From the NCBI GenBank assembly GCA_037126765.1, contig JBBCBC010000002.1, positions 50,038,889 through 50,102,888 of the forward strand: 64,000 nt of DNA, given 5' to 3'. The notes beneath the pieces are model-generated. The model had not been told where the DNA came from and made no database searches. It saw only the letters and a list, made by a program, of their open reading frames with translations. This DNA comes from Stenogyne calaminthoides. Its lineage: Eukaryota > Streptophyta > Magnoliopsida > Lamiales > Lamiaceae. A program made the position numbers and the translations under genes. Shown one piece after another: positions 48,056 to 60,226 of the stretch (the stretch's first letter is position 1; every line of letters begins with the position of its first letter).

Positions 48056-49082
48056 TATTGTTTTAAAGTGTGAAATATTTATACGAACTTCTCAACCCTC
48101 ACATGCAGTTAAACGTTAAGTATGAAATGATGTGATATATATATTTTTTTTACTATACATATTGATAAAGATGGTATATAAGTTTTTTTTTTCAGAGATT
48201 AGTCAAAAAATATAAAAGAGACGTGTTAATAGATATACCCATTAATTGGATATATTTTGAGTAACAACCATTTTTGTGCATGATAAATAGTTAATTAACT
48301 TATGCGACAATTAGTGAAACACGTAGTGTATAAATGTGTTATTACTACTTACTAGCATGTTAGAAATATACGGGGACATTTTTATTGGGATTTATTAAAA
48401 ATCAATATATATTACTTGATCTGTAATAAACAGTACAATGTTGTAGAAGATATGTCTTAGAGGCTAGAAAAAACGTGTGTTTGTGTTCATTTTGATTTTC
48501 TTTTTATAGGGTAAGGTACAAAATGCCCATTGGTGTTCACAAAAAGACCTCTGAACTATTGACAATTTAAATTAGCTCCTTAACTATTTTTTTCCAATTA
48601 AACACTCATTTTTTAAAAATCAAACAAATTAGCCCTTAATAAATAAATATATAAGATCACAATTATGTTTCAAATTTTAGGTTCAAATTCGAGAACAAAT
48701 GGCTCGAAGAGGAAACCCTGTCCTTGGTGATAGATAAGTGTTGGAAAGGATTTTATGATTTCGATGTGACTAAAAGACTTCTTGCTACAGCTGAAACACT
48801 TACTATCTGGGGAGATCATGTTCGACTTGCTTTTAGACATGGCTTTGAAGCAACCGGAAGAGGAAATTAAATCTTTGCAAGCTTCAAACAGCGTCTGATT
48901 CGGTTATTCGGTTGAGAGAGGTCGAAAGGCGGAATTATTGATTCGGGAAGACATGCATTGGAGGCAACAGTCTAAAGTTTATTGGTTGAAAAATGGGGAC
49001 CTTAATACTCGATTCTTTCACAGGATGGCCTCGGCTAGAAGAAAGGTGAATCATATTGATAGATTGACATATGCTAATGGGA

Positions 49083-50136
49083 TTTTACTATAGAGGAGTT
49101 CAAAACGGCTATCATGCAAATGCATCCGGACAAGTCACCAGGTCCTGATGGATTCAACCCGACATTTTATCGAAATTTACGGTCTACGGTTGGGAAAGAT
49201 ATCTTCATGGCATGCACAACGTGGTTACGTCTGAAAAGGACATTTCCGGATGGCTTGAATGACCAAAGTAGTTACCCTTATCCCGAAGTGTGAGAATCGA
49301 GCTCAATGAAGGATCTTGACCAATATCACTATGTAATGTGGTGTATAAGATTCTCTCCAAAGTATTATGTAATCGGTTAAAGAGTTTCCTTCCGGTTTGG
49401 TGGATGCTTCTCAATCGGCTTTCATTGCAAAAACCATCAATTGTTAATAATATTCTTATTGCTTTAACTAATACATACTATGAAGAAGAAAATTAAAGGG
49501 AAGACGGGGGAGGTGGCTCTGAAAGTGGACATTAGTAAAGCTTATGACAGGGTGGACTAGAGCTATCTTGAAAGAATTCTTCAAAGACTGGGGTTTTGTG
49601 AAGTCTGAATTGGATGGATTATGTTGTGTGTTAACTCTGTTCGATATTCATTTAGAGTGAATGAAGACATTGTTGGACCAACTATCCCTGGAAGGGGGCT
49701 TAGACACGGGGACCCTCTTTTCCCCTATCTTTTTATCTTATGTGCGGAAGGATTATCATCGTTGCTAAGACGAGCTAACAGATTGGGACGTTTGCATGGA
49801 GGACGAGTGAGTAGGGGTAGCCCAACTGTTTTACATTTGCTCTTTGCAGATGACTTTTTACTATTTTGCAAAGCCACCTCTCAGGAGGCGCAATCACTTA
49901 AGGATGTTTTGGTCACTTACGAAAAAATATCCGGGCAAGCTATTAATTATAGTAAGTCGGGGACGTTTTTCAGTTCGAACGTGGATGTTGAGGTCAGGAG
50001 TATAGTCTCTAATATTTATGGAGTTCATCAAGCTTTGAATACTGGGAGGTATCTTGGTTTGCCTTTATTTGTGGGAAGAAATAAGAAAGATGTCTTTTCA
50101 TATGTTCGAGAGAAATTATGGGGACAAACAAGTTAA
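49083..50136 (+). pseudogene. LINE reverse transcriptase remnant
   Basis: Pieces in several frames show RT hallmarks: MHPDKSPGPDGFNPTFY (about 49115), LKVDISKAYDRVD ending in a stop (about 49520-49560), and an open part, 49621-50136, with PGRGLRHGDPLFPYLFILCAEG and the catalytic motif LLFADDFLLF. The active-site Asp pair is retained, but upstream stops and a frameshift near 49600 break the ORF. Confidence 0.85.
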
Positions 50137-50244
50137 CGCGTTTTGGACAAGAAAAATTTCTAAAATTTGGGAAATAAGTTTTGATTAAATCAATTTGCTA
50201 AAATTCCACGTATTGCATGAGCGTTTTTTTTCTTTCATTCTCTT

Positions 50245-51011
50245 TTGGATGAACTGCATCGAATGCTAAACAAATTCTGGTGGAGCAACGATTCTCGGCA
50301 ATCTAAAGGAGTGTTATGTTCTAAATGGGAGGACCTTTGTGATATTAAGAGTTATGGAGCTTCGTTGGGAAGAAAACCTAGTTTTACGTGGAGAGGTATC
50401 TGGAATGCACGGGATTTATTGAGGAAAGGTATTCGTTGGAAACTGGGATCGAGTAGCAATGTGAGGATTTGGAACCAACCGTGGTTGAACTCGGCTGAGA
50501 ACTTCTTTATTAGAACTCCGGTGGTGCCAGATTTTGAAGACATGGTGGTGTCCGATTTAGTGATCCCGAGAACGTATCATTGGGATGTGGAGGTAATTAA
50601 CGAAGTCTTTATGGAAGATGATGCAAACCGAATATATTGTACAACATTCCCAATTTTGTACGTCGAATGATAAATTGATATGGCACTATGAAAAGGATGG
50701 GAAATTTTATTCAACTACTCTGTTAAAGTCGGGCGATAAGCCGGCAATGGCTATTATTGATGGTGATGGCCTTGTGATGAATGAGGGATGGAATAGGTTG
50801 TGGTCGTCGTAACCGCCAAAAGTTAAAGCATGTGTTTGGCGTGATTTGTAAGGGCTTTAATCCTATGAAATCTGAATCGGCGAGACACCATATGGAGGTG
50901 GAGTCGTTATGTAGTACTTGCAACGTCGAACCGGAAACATTGTGGCATACCTTTGTGGATTGTATCTATGCTCAAGATGTTGGGCTAGTACTCCCATTCA
51001 CGATCAATTAG
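50245..51011 (+). pseudogene. LINE post-RT and zinc-binding region remnant
   Basis: Starts DELHRMLNKFWW, matching LDELHRMMNAFWW in the other LINE. Further on, CSTCNVEPETLWHTFVDC (about 50920-50965) is the zf-RVT-type cysteine/histidine segment. The frame changes near 50640 and 50810. Confidence 0.75.
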
Positions 51012-51319
51012 AGCAGGTTTTTAGCCCATTGATATTGAATCTTTGGCGGAATGGGTCCTTGGACCAATTAGATTAGACCAGATTTAGATGATGAAATGAT
51101 CGAGTTGTTTTGTGTAGTCCTTTGGAGATTATGGAAGGAGAGAAATGATAAGCTGTGGAATGAAAAGATGGAGACACCGATAAAGTTGTCTTCCTTTACT
51201 AGGCAAGATTTGATGGATTGAAACATCAATATTACAAACATGGATGGCGAGAAGGCGTCGAAGAAAAAACGTGGAGGAGAAGTGTATGGTATGGCACTTG
51301 CCTCCAGAGGGATTTATCA

Positions 51320-51780
51320 AAGTGAATATAGATGCTGCCATTTTTTAAGACTCAATGGAGATGGGATTTGGGTTTACAACATTTGATGAGAAGGGACAAC
51401 ACATCTATAGTTTGACGAGGGTCATGCCGGGGAATTATCAACCGGAAGTGGGTGAGGCTATTGGATTATTAGAAGCTCTATCTTGGATAAAGCAACTAAA
51501 TGTTTCAAGAGTTGTAGTGGAAATGGATGCGAAACTAGTTGTGGATGCAATTAATGGTAGAGGTCGAGATGACACTATCCTTGGGGATATTATTGATGTG
51601 TGTAGACAGGATTTGTCTAATTTCCAAAATTGTGTGGTGAAATGGGTTAATCGTGATGCTAATACTTTAGCTCACCGCTTGGCTAGGAGGGCTAGAAGTT
51701 TCTCTAGTCCGTATTGTTGGGTCGGGCGTCCTCCGTTTGTGGATGGCCTTCCCGATATTTGTTTATCTTGTTCTGTTTGA
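51320..51780 (+). pseudogene. LINE RNase H domain remnant
   Basis: Frame with VNIDAAIF, then a stop at about 51350, then open to 51780: an RNase H fold with VVVEMDAKLVVDAI and NRDANTLAHRLARRA near the end. The family Asp (in IDAA, MDAK) and the His/Asp near DANTLAH are visible. Confidence 0.8.
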
Positions 51781-51811
51781 GAGGCTCTTGTTTCTCTCAA
51801 AAAAAAAAAAA

Positions 51812-53501
51812 GTCATGTATGCCGTATTTTGTTGTCTAATTAGTAATTCTTTTGTTTAATCTAATTAAGTTTAGATCTTATAACTTATGTATTAATGTGG
51901 GCAGTGGAGTTAAAAATATGTTACGTGCATCGAAAAATTATGCCATCTGTATAGGTATTAATTTCGCTTGTACAAGTAAAAATAGTTATCAAAGAATTAA
52001 CCTTCCAAGATAAAAAAAATTAAAACTATTTCTCATACTCTAATACTACACTTTAACGAACTCCAGAAGCACAAATCGTATATAAAAAGATTTTGATGAT
52101 CTAAAATTTTCGCACCGTTCAGTATTTATAGGGCGGCACTTATGAGCTGCATCAAAAGATTGCAATTTCACCATATAGTCCCGTTGAACCGCGCGAATGG
52201 TTGCAATTTTAGTTTACTATAAGGTTAACCTTTTAATCTTTCGTTTTAGATAAAATAGGGTGATATGATTACATTTTAAACACATTATTAAATTGAAGCA
52301 ATCATTAATTCACGGCGATCATAAGATCGTGTTTAGTGACTTTCGGAGATAAACGTGTTTGAGCCAACATTAGAGTCTTATGTGTAACAAGATAATAAGG
52401 ATAATTACGATATTCAATATGGTATCCCCCTAGCTATTTTATTTAGGCATATGAGTAGGTAGAATATTTAATACTAGAGCAGATCTAGTGTGAAAATTTT
52501 TATGTATAAAAATCTATAAAATTACCCTAAATCAATCATCTATATTCTAAACACTAAATAATGAATCATAAATTATGACTTATTCGGACCCGGTGAACCA
52601 TGATGAACCACTCAATTTTATCTTACTTTCACCAATTACAGATTTTGGATGTAAATTAAAGTTTTTTCATGTACGAAAATTTTCATAATAGACTTTGTCT
52701 TAATATTAATATGTATAAGAGTTTTTCTTTTAAGTAAATAATACACAACAACATACAGATTAATACTCGTTACAGAATACGTAATACAAAATATACGTAC
52801 GTAAATCAATTAAATGCTATAAACACATGATCATATATGAATTATATGTTTGAATGTGCATGCATATGATATTGCACTGTATTTTATCCGATATAACATT
52901 TAGATATACTATATAATTACATCTAGCTAGAAACTTGATAGACTAGGAGAAATATTATTGCATTATATTGCTTTAGATTAGTTGGTTGAATGGGAATTAA
53001 TTAATAAGGGCATCTCTAATTAAGAGATTGATTTACCGTTGCTAACACGCAGGAATGAGTTTTGATTAACACTCTTAATTAAACTATAATTTGTGGTCCG
53101 TCCCTCTGAATTGCTTTTAATTATTGAATTGATTGTGATAATACTCAAGTTTAGGACTTAGGAGTAGAGAAGAATAGTAGTATATGAATAGTAGTATTTG
53201 AATATCATCACTACATGAAAGTAAAAAATTGACTACATTTTCTTTTACAATATGGCTACTGAATTTCTAACAAAAAATTATTTTCGTCCTCAAAATAATG
53301 TAGATTGTTTATGACTTGAATTTCAAAAAAAATATCATGTAGACATCTTTTTATTTCTCAAATTATCTATAAATAAAGTATTATTAAAATTATAGGCGTA
53401 TGTAAAAGAGATAAAGTTGATGTGATTGATGAGAAGAGAAGAGAAAAAAAAATGATATTATTAGTATTAGAATATATGAAAATAGAGATATATGTGTATA
53501 C
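51812..53501. other. AT-rich intergenic DNA
   Basis: No gene seen. Near 52540-52610 there is a single degenerate unit related to the tandem repeat at 6211-6307. Confidence 0.45.
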
Positions 53502-53504
53502 TTA

Positions 53505-53937
53505 GGCTCAGTTTGGTTCGTGGGATTGATCGGGATATTGCATGATTAGAATTTTAATCCCAATTAATCTACCATTTGGTTTGTGGGATGAGGGTCCATG
53601 ATATACTTCAAGCCCAGGTAGAAAATGTACAAAATCCCTCTATGGAGGGATATGTCAATCTCATGTGAAATGTGGGATAGAGCATATCCCAAATGCATAT
53701 TTATAAATTATTCTTCTATTGTTGGAATAGATTCACAAGAATGAAGTGTGGTTGTTTCAATTCAATTTAAGGGTGTTTATGATATTTCAATAGGCATCTC
53801 ATCTAATCCTTTAATCTAATCCTACAATCCAAACACATATCTTGATTCAACAAATTCAGTCAAATCAATCAAATCTTACTCAATCACACTCAATCATATC
53901 ACACCTAATCAATTCAGTCTCGTTAACCAAACAACCC
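53505..53937. mobile_element. Tourist-type (PIF/Harbinger) MITE
   Basis: Ends ggctcagtttggttcgtggg and tcgttaaccaaacaaccc are inverted copies. The trinucleotide TTA flanks both sides (53502-53504 and 53938-53940), the usual PIF/Harbinger target duplication. No ORF. Confidence 0.8.
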
Positions 53938-53939
53938 TT

Positions 53940-54303
53940 AGGGATGACAATAGTGTAGGGGTGAGACGATTTTGACACATTCCAAGACCTGCCTCAAAAA
54001 AATGGACTGTGGACCAGACGGGTCTAGCGCGTCCCGTTTATTTATTAAGTTTCTATATTTATCATTAAAAATATCAAATTAAAATATTTAAAATAATACT
54101 TAATATTCATCAAATACTTATACACATATACATACATATAATTATAGGAATATAAATTTATATAAATACATATTTATATGTGATATTAATATATACATGT
54201 GGTGCGTTTGTAAATGGGTTTGTAGATGGTGATGGCCGGGTTCTATCACGACCCGACACAAAACAAATTTGTTATTTTTAAATCGGCCACATTGTCATCT
54301 CTA
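53940..54303. mobile_element. MITE with agggatgacaat ends, abutting the Tourist element
   Basis: Left agggatgacaatagtg and right cacattgtcatctcta are inverted copies. The inside has cgacccgacacaaaacaaat. It starts at the last base of the Tourist target duplication. Confidence 0.65.
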
Positions 54304-55362
54304 TGTTTATTTTGGACGAATGTGCAAATCAAAAGATTGAATGAACGTCCAACCACATCCGAGTTTAATTACTAAAACACCGCCATTATTTTTTCAGACA
54401 CCAAGGATTGTAAATCCATGTTAATTAGATCAGTGAAATTTAACTAGGTTCATTATATTCGACGGTTCTCACTGAATTATTGAGTCATTTTTTGTTAAAT
54501 TTTAAAAGGAATATTAGCTATATTATGATTTGCAAGATGATACTACAAATCTTTGGTGTCATAAAAGTGGTATAGAAAATTATTGTTGATCATCAATGTA
54601 GAGGGTTACCCAAGTTATTTTCTCATAAAAGCAACCGTACAGGAAAGCATCAACCTCTTTTTTAAGTACGTTTTCTCCCGCTTCAACTTAAGACTCTGTT
54701 TGGTTCTTCTAAAATTGTACCAACCTAAAATAAAAATTCAACGACACAACATATCAAAACTTGGCACAAAAAGCTGGATAGAATCAGCTTTTAGCAAATC
54801 TAATTAAAGATCAGCTCAAGAATGCCACCATAGAACAAAGCATGAGAACCACAACTTTCTGTACACCGAAAGGATCTTAGGCTGTGTTTGTTAATTAGGG
54901 GAACATTACTTCATAATTAAATATTAAAAAAAGCTCTCCAAATAAAATCAAAATTACTCAATATTAAACGATTAAAAATATTTTAAATCGATCAATTCAC
55001 TAATCATAATTTTATTCATATGCGTAAATGTCATCTTTCGTGTCATCATAATTAATACACATCATAATTATAGACAAAGAGATACACAACCAAAAAAAAA
55101 AAAACACCAACATACTATAAATTAAAATTAAATACACACCAAATGTACATACAGTAATTAAATAAACTCAAATCTCAATTACACAACAGATCAGTTTATA
55201 TCAAGGGGGCCAGAAACCCCCTTAACTGATTTTCCTTTATTTTTTTTTTTTCACTAAACTAGAACTTAAAACATCCATAATCATCACCAGCTAAACAAAG
55301 ATTAATTAAATGCACTTGTTAGCTTCGAAACCTCCAAGAAACCAGCCACCCAATTCCAACAA
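54304..55362. other. AT-rich spacer and 3' flank of the ESR2-like gene
   Basis: No gene seen. Words such as ctgtttggttcttc (54698) and gctgtgtttgttaattagg (54880) look like scraps of Tourist-type ends. Confidence 0.4.
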
Positions 55363-56404
55363 TTAATCCTTAATTTCACACATTATGCACCTTGGCTTCA
55401 AAAACAGATTTAAAGCCTCCTGATAATTGAAAATATCAGACAAAACTCCATTCGATGATTCATTAATCTGCCCCTGAAAAACTCCCTCAACGCCGAAGAA
55501 GTTAGTCGTAGCAGAGTTCAAACCCTCGAATCCCTGAGGGGTTAATTGGTAATTCGTGGGAAACCCTAGATACTCATTCCCAAAACCCTTCATTTCTGCC
55601 GGCGCCGGAGGACATAGATCCACAGTGGTAGCCCGTCGCGACTCCGCCGGGAAAAACCCGGTCAAAACCTCTTGCAATAATCCAGAATTTTCAGATGGGA
55701 AAAAATCCATGCAATGATCGGTCGTAGTCAAAGGCTCGGAATTATTCGTATTGTTATTATTGTTATAATCATTACTGTGAAGCCCCACGTAATTTTCGGA
55801 AGAATTGAAGCTTGTTTCGAAAAGAGGCAGGAAATTGGGGGTAGTTTGGGAATTAGGGCTCAGAAAATTGAACGGCGCGTGGGTTTCACCGAACGAATTA
55901 GAATTAGAATTAGAAGTAGTAATATAATCACGAAGGAGGAATCTCTGCGAGTTGTTGAAATTAAAATTACCGGCGCCAGTGAACGGCGAGGATTGAGCCA
56001 GCTGGCGGGAGGCTAGAATGGACGGCTGCGATGATTTCCCGTAATTAAAAGAAGGAATCAGATGGTTTTCGGGCGTAGGGTGGGTGGGTGAAACCGGGTA
56101 CACGAAGTTGGTCCTCGCTTTGACACCGCGCATGGCACGTGCGGCGCAGTCGTACGCGCACGCTGCCTCCTCCGCCGTGTCGAAGGTTCCGAGCCACCGC
56201 CGCTCCTTCGACTGCGGGTCACGTATCTCCGCCGCGTACCGGCCCCAGGGGCGGCGGCGCACGCCGCGGTATCGCATGTTGGGGGGCGGCGACTCCGGCA
56301 TCTTTCTGGGACCGCTTCGTGCACCGTTTCGTGGCGGGTTTGAAGAGCGGGTCTGGGTTTTGTCGGGTTGGGGCGGCGTTTAGCCTTCTCAAGGCTTCTT
56401 CCAT
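55363..56404 (-). CDS. ESR2: ESR2/DRNL-like AP2/ERF transcription factor, frame break near the N-terminus
   Basis: The family-like start MEEALRRLNAAPTRQ is at 56404. After 39 residues (KRSQKDAGVAAP) the frame shifts at a run of six C (56286-56281) into the frame of the AP2 domain. One C fewer would make the two continuous. The AP2/ERF domain then follows (MRYRGVRRRPWGRYAAEIRD, WLGTFDTAEEAACAYDCAAR, KARTNFVYP), with an Asn-rich middle and a C-terminal SGLLQEVLTGFFP motif like that of Arabidopsis ESR2/DRNL. About 350 residues, single exon. ESR1/ESR2 are group VIIIb factors that promote shoot regeneration and cotyledon and floral organ initiation. A second ATG at 56301 could still start a protein with the whole AP2 domain. 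The break may be a homopolymer sequencing error. Paralogue choice (ESR1 versus ESR2) is from motif memory. Confidence 0.85.
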
Positions 56405-56532
56405 TTCGGGGATTTTCGAAGATAAGGTGGTTTTTAAGTTGGGAATTATGTGCGAGTTTTTTAGAGTAGAGAAATGGTTGAGAGATGTTTGTACGTGAAA
56501 GCGTGCATTCAAAAGCTTGGAGTAGAATCCTG

Positions 56533-56540
56533 TTTTTATA
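56533..56540 (-). promoter_or_regulatory. TATA box of the ESR2-like gene
   Basis: TATAAAAA on the minus strand, about 130 bases before the ATG at 56404. Confidence 0.55.
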
Positions 56541-56634
56541 ATGACGAATGCTACTTATTTATGAGGGAATATGGGGCATTAATTATTATTTTTGTTTAAT
56601 ATTTCTAATTTTTTTTAATAGTATTAGTTCGATA

Positions 56635-56825
56635 TACGAGTAACACTCATGTGAACCACGTCTAAACAACTCTATCACTATTATATATAAAAATTATCAC
56701 TGCTTATGCACAAAAAAATTCACTATTTAAAAAATAATTTATAAACGGTAAGAGTTTTTGTACATAACAGTGAAAACTTTTACACATAACAGTAATACTA
56801 AAAAAACTGAGTTAATCATTAACTT
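56635..56825 (+). repeat. Dispersed repeat, copy 2
   Basis: Second copy of the repeat at 47845-48055, same orientation, shorter ends; it lies just upstream of the ESR2-like gene. Confidence 0.6.
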
Positions 56826-57299
56826 GGGTAACATAAATTTTTGTCTCGTATAAACTTGGTTTTGTAATTCAACACTATTTTGATATGTGATCACTATTTT
56901 TAACCATGCATTCGTGGTTGGATTTCACTGAAAAACAATTAAGTTATTTCTAGTTTAGCTAGTAGGGTGCATGATGTATAGTATAATGATATTTACAGTG
57001 TACTACAACATTACCTGCAGTAACGTAATACACGGGAAACAGTAGTATTTTTAGCTAATTTGGTAACGATAATTATTGTGCTTTGGTAATTAAAATGGGG
57101 TTCTCCTGTTTTGTTTTCTTTTATATCATTATTATTCATCTCATACGAAAATTTTGTTCTATTAAATTGCAATTACTTGAGATTTCTTGAAGTTTTGTCT
57201 ACATGTAGCCATGTACAGCACAACGGGGAACTAGAGATCAAAATGTTTGAAGCTTGTACTAATTTAATACATAGCTAATGTAATCATTCATGAGAGGTC

Positions 57300-57615
57300 G
57301 ACTAGTAACAATTAATTAAAATTACTCCCTTCCGACATTATAAAATTAGTCATTATTTTCTTGTAGATTTTTTATTATTATTATAAGTTTCTGTTTTTTA
57401 TATTCTACACATTTTCTTTTTATTTTTTTTTTTTTGTATTGGACAAAGTTAGATGTTAGTTGTTAGTAGTTAATACACCAAACACCCAAATACTCCACGA
57501 AATCGTCAATCCACCTTATAACTCCCATAACTCCAAATTCCACTAGTAGATGTAATTAAACCCAATTACTCCTTTCCGACATTAAAAAATTAGTCCATAA
57601 TTTTCTTGTTGACTA
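57300..57615. repeat. ~70-bp direct duplication around a SINE fragment
   Basis: actagta...aattaaa...aattactcccttccgacatta...ttagtc at 57300-57370 recurs at 57542-57612. The copies read like the same end of one MITE. Between them lies the SINE fragment. Confidence 0.7.
57424..57541 (-). mobile_element. SINE fragment, 5'-truncated
   Basis: Poly-T followed by ggacaaagttagatgttag and ccaccttataactcccata, matching the A-tail side of the SINE at 13727-13909. The tRNA-like head with box A and box B is missing. Confidence 0.85.
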
Positions 57616-57998
57616 AACTATTTGGTTTTTTTTTTTCCTTTTTTTTTTTTTCTTTTCTTTTTTTTAGATCGGAAAGTCTTATGAATTTTCTTTCAAATTC
57701 TATTTATATATATAAAAACTATAATTTCATGGACGATGTATACTGAATTTGTATTGCCATATCATAACAAAATTGTATTCTTAATTCAATTCTAAATATT
57801 TAAATAATTGGATGGAAAATAAAGTGTTTATTATCATTTGCCTGTAGAAAATGAGGTCGGAATGTACGTTTTTCAAGTGTGATTTTAATTCACGGAAAAT
57901 CACCTTTTCTAGACGTCTTTTCCTCTGGGCTGTGGATGTGTATTTTGACGGCGCTCAGATTTTGTCTCTCTCAGTTTGGAGAACTCAACTACTGACTA

Positions 57999-58229
57999 CT
58001 CCATCCTTCACATTTCATTTTATTTTGCATATTTTTTATTTCGGTCCATTTTATTTTATTTTGTACACCTTAAATATATAAAAGAATTTTATAGTCTTCA
58101 TCCTATAATTTTTACTTTTATAATTTTCATTTTTCACCCCTTTGAAAAATTAAAAAAACACATAAGAAATAATTTTTTTTTAATATGCGTGCAAGTTAAA
58201 GGGTGCAAAATCAAATGGGACGGAGGGAG
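57999..58229. mobile_element. Stowaway MITE
   Basis: ctccatccttcacatttcat on the left, aaatgggacggagggag on the right, TA at 57997-57998 and 58230-58231. Confidence 0.8.
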
Positions 58230-58311
58230 TATTTTATTACCGTAACAATGATTTTGATGCTACATATGTTTTATAATTTTCTTTTAGCAATTTGCGTTAG
58301 ATAATTGAATA

Positions 58312-58564
58312 TTTCCTCCGTTCCATTTTTAATCGGTTGGTTACTATGTGCTCGAGTTTTAAGAAAAAATAATAAAGTGTTGGAGGTAAAAAAAATTGTT
58401 TATTAGTATTTTATGTGATAAAGTGATGAATAGTTTGGGATAAACAGAATTGTTTATTAGTATTTTATATAATAAAGTGAACATTTTTATTGAATGAAGT
58501 TTGCAGTTAAGATTGAGACGTCCAAAATAAAAAGTAATACAATTAAGATTGGGAAGGAGGAAAT
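58312..58564. mobile_element. Stowaway-type MITE
   Basis: tcctccgttccatttttaat at the left and gattgggaaggaggaaa at the right. The phrase ttgtttattagtattttat occurs twice inside. Confidence 0.75.
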
Positions 58565-58827
58565 ATAATAAGAATTCGTAATTATGTTTACATCAGTTTG
58601 TCATCTACCTAAAATAAAGACTTTTTTTTTTTTTTGAAAACACCTAAAATAAAGACTTGAGTTTGAATATATACGAGCTTTTTATTTTTCTTAAAATTCA
58701 TATAGGGGCTTTTCTTTAAAAAAGAAATACAGGGGCTTTTTGATACGCTAGAGATATGCCCTATATAACGACTTAATTAAATTTCCTTTTCATCCTTTCA
58801 CTATTTTGTTATTCTAAATAGTGTTGA

Positions 58828-59365
58828 TATTGTGTTGCATGGATGCGGGGGCGACGTGATACGGATACGGATTTTTGAAAAATTCAGGGTGCGATTCGGC
58901 AAGGATACGTCTACTTATTTAATATTTTATTATATATAATACCTGTAAGATATATAATACCTGTAAGATATATAAAATTAACAATTCATATATCATCATC
59001 AATCCAACATATAAGCATAATAAAATTTTCAATCTAATTAAAAATATAAAACAAGTCACATCTTCTGTTCGTGACTTTGAGTTGAAAAGGTAAGTAAAAT
59101 AATTAATATTTTCTATTAAAAGTTTTTTTTTCTTATTTTAAGTTTTGTGGGTTAATAAGGTAATTAAGCTTTCTTATTTTAAATTTTAAAATTTTTCCAT
59201 AATTTTTTTTTTCAAAAATGACCCCAGACGCACCCAAGACGCACCGGATTCGCACCCAAACGCACCCGGTGCGCATATTCCTTTTTTTTTCAAAATTCAC
59301 CACGTGGCGCACCGGGTGCGAATCCCACGCGAATCGCACCCGCACCCACGCCGTATCCAATACTG
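58828..59365. repeat. Inverted-repeat element rich in 'gcacccg' words
   Basis: gcatggatgcgggggcgac and ggatacggat at the left mirror ccgtatccaatactgcat and gcacccgcacccacg at the right. Locally GC-rich inside AT-rich DNA. Likely a MITE; the minus-strand frame at 59360-59133 is a product of the repeat, not a gene. Confidence 0.6.
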
Positions 59366-59570
59366 CATTTTAGTATTTTTTGGAGAATCTGTGCATTAAA
59401 GTGTTGATATAGAATAAGACGTGATAAAACAAACCATTTTTAACGTGAAAGAAAATATGTGGTTGACTAACTTAATATCCATTATAATACAAATAATGTA
59501 CTAATTTAACCCTTATTAATTAAAGTTGTACTTAGATATATACCCAATTCTAGCATTTTTTTTTTCCGAA

Positions 59571-60226
59571 CCCAAGAAAACTTATATTACATGTTCACAG
59601 GTACAATTATTCAAGCACTGTCCATCCACAACAATAGGAGGGTCATACCAATCTAACGGACTCTCATGGAAACGAGAAGTCCTAGCTAAATCGTGAGTCA
59701 TGGAATTAGCATCACGCTAAACAAAATGAATAGAGTACTCACTCTTATTAGTAAGGATATCCAAACAACTACGAATATAATCACCAAAGATAGACAACGA
59801 CGAACAACCCCTATGAAGAGCGTCTACAACAATTTTAGAATCCCCTTCAATCATAATCTTCTCCACTCCCAAGCTCGTGGCCCATAAAAACGCTTCTCGA
59901 AACCCCATGGCTTCGCCGATGTCCTCCTCAATACGACCAGGAATAACCACCGTTCTACCCCTCAAGAAAGCTCCATGCTCATCACGGAGAACCATTCCAA
60001 TCCCCGTTTCAAGTGTTTGATCAAAAAATGCTGCATCAACATTAATTTTAAGAAACCCCGGCCCTGGCGAATGCCAAACCAAGCAAACTTTTTGAAGTTC
60101 ACGTTTATTAAGTGGAATCTGGGCGTGATCCCACTCTTCCAGTTCAATCACCGTCATAAGACATGCTTCCTCAGGAATCTTGCACTGTTGATTCCAATAC
60201 TTATTATTTATTTGTTTCCATATCAC
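59571..60226 (-). pseudogene. LINE RNase H domain
   Basis: INVDAAFFDQTLETGIGMVL and IMIEGDSKIVVDAL give the RNase H core. A TAG at 59719-59717 interrupts just before RDANSMTHDLAR, after which the same frame runs to a natural-looking end near 59580. The equivalent place in the other LINE is open. A CAG-to-TAG change is a likely cause. Confidence 0.8.

Larger units (their letters stand above)
46508..48684. other. AT-rich intergenic DNA
   Basis: No gene seen. It holds a run of 32 T (47074-47105), a dispersed repeat (47845-48055) and, at 48512-48530, gggtaaggtacaaaatgcc, which resembles a transposon end and lies just before the LINE. Confidence 0.5.
48685..51811 (+). mobile_element. Truncated, dead L1-type LINE with RNase H and poly-A
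   Basis: It starts abruptly at FKFENKWLEEE, which corresponds to the region just after the endonuclease in the LINE at 59556-64000 (FQFENRWLGEG), so it is 5'-truncated. Order: linker, reverse transcriptase, zinc-binding RT-associated region, RNase H, then A13 (51799-51811). Many frameshifts, stops and small deletions make it inactive. Plant L1 elements commonly carry a 3' RNase H. No target duplication was found. Confidence 0.88.

Noticed and set aside
56058..56498. Several ORFs overlapping the AP2 domain on both strands
   Set aside because: They are out-of-frame readings of the GC-rich AP2 coding DNA; only the frame with the ERF motifs and the MEEAL start are kept.
59133..59360. 75-codon minus-strand ORF
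   Set aside because: Produced by the repeated gcaccc words of the inverted-repeat element.
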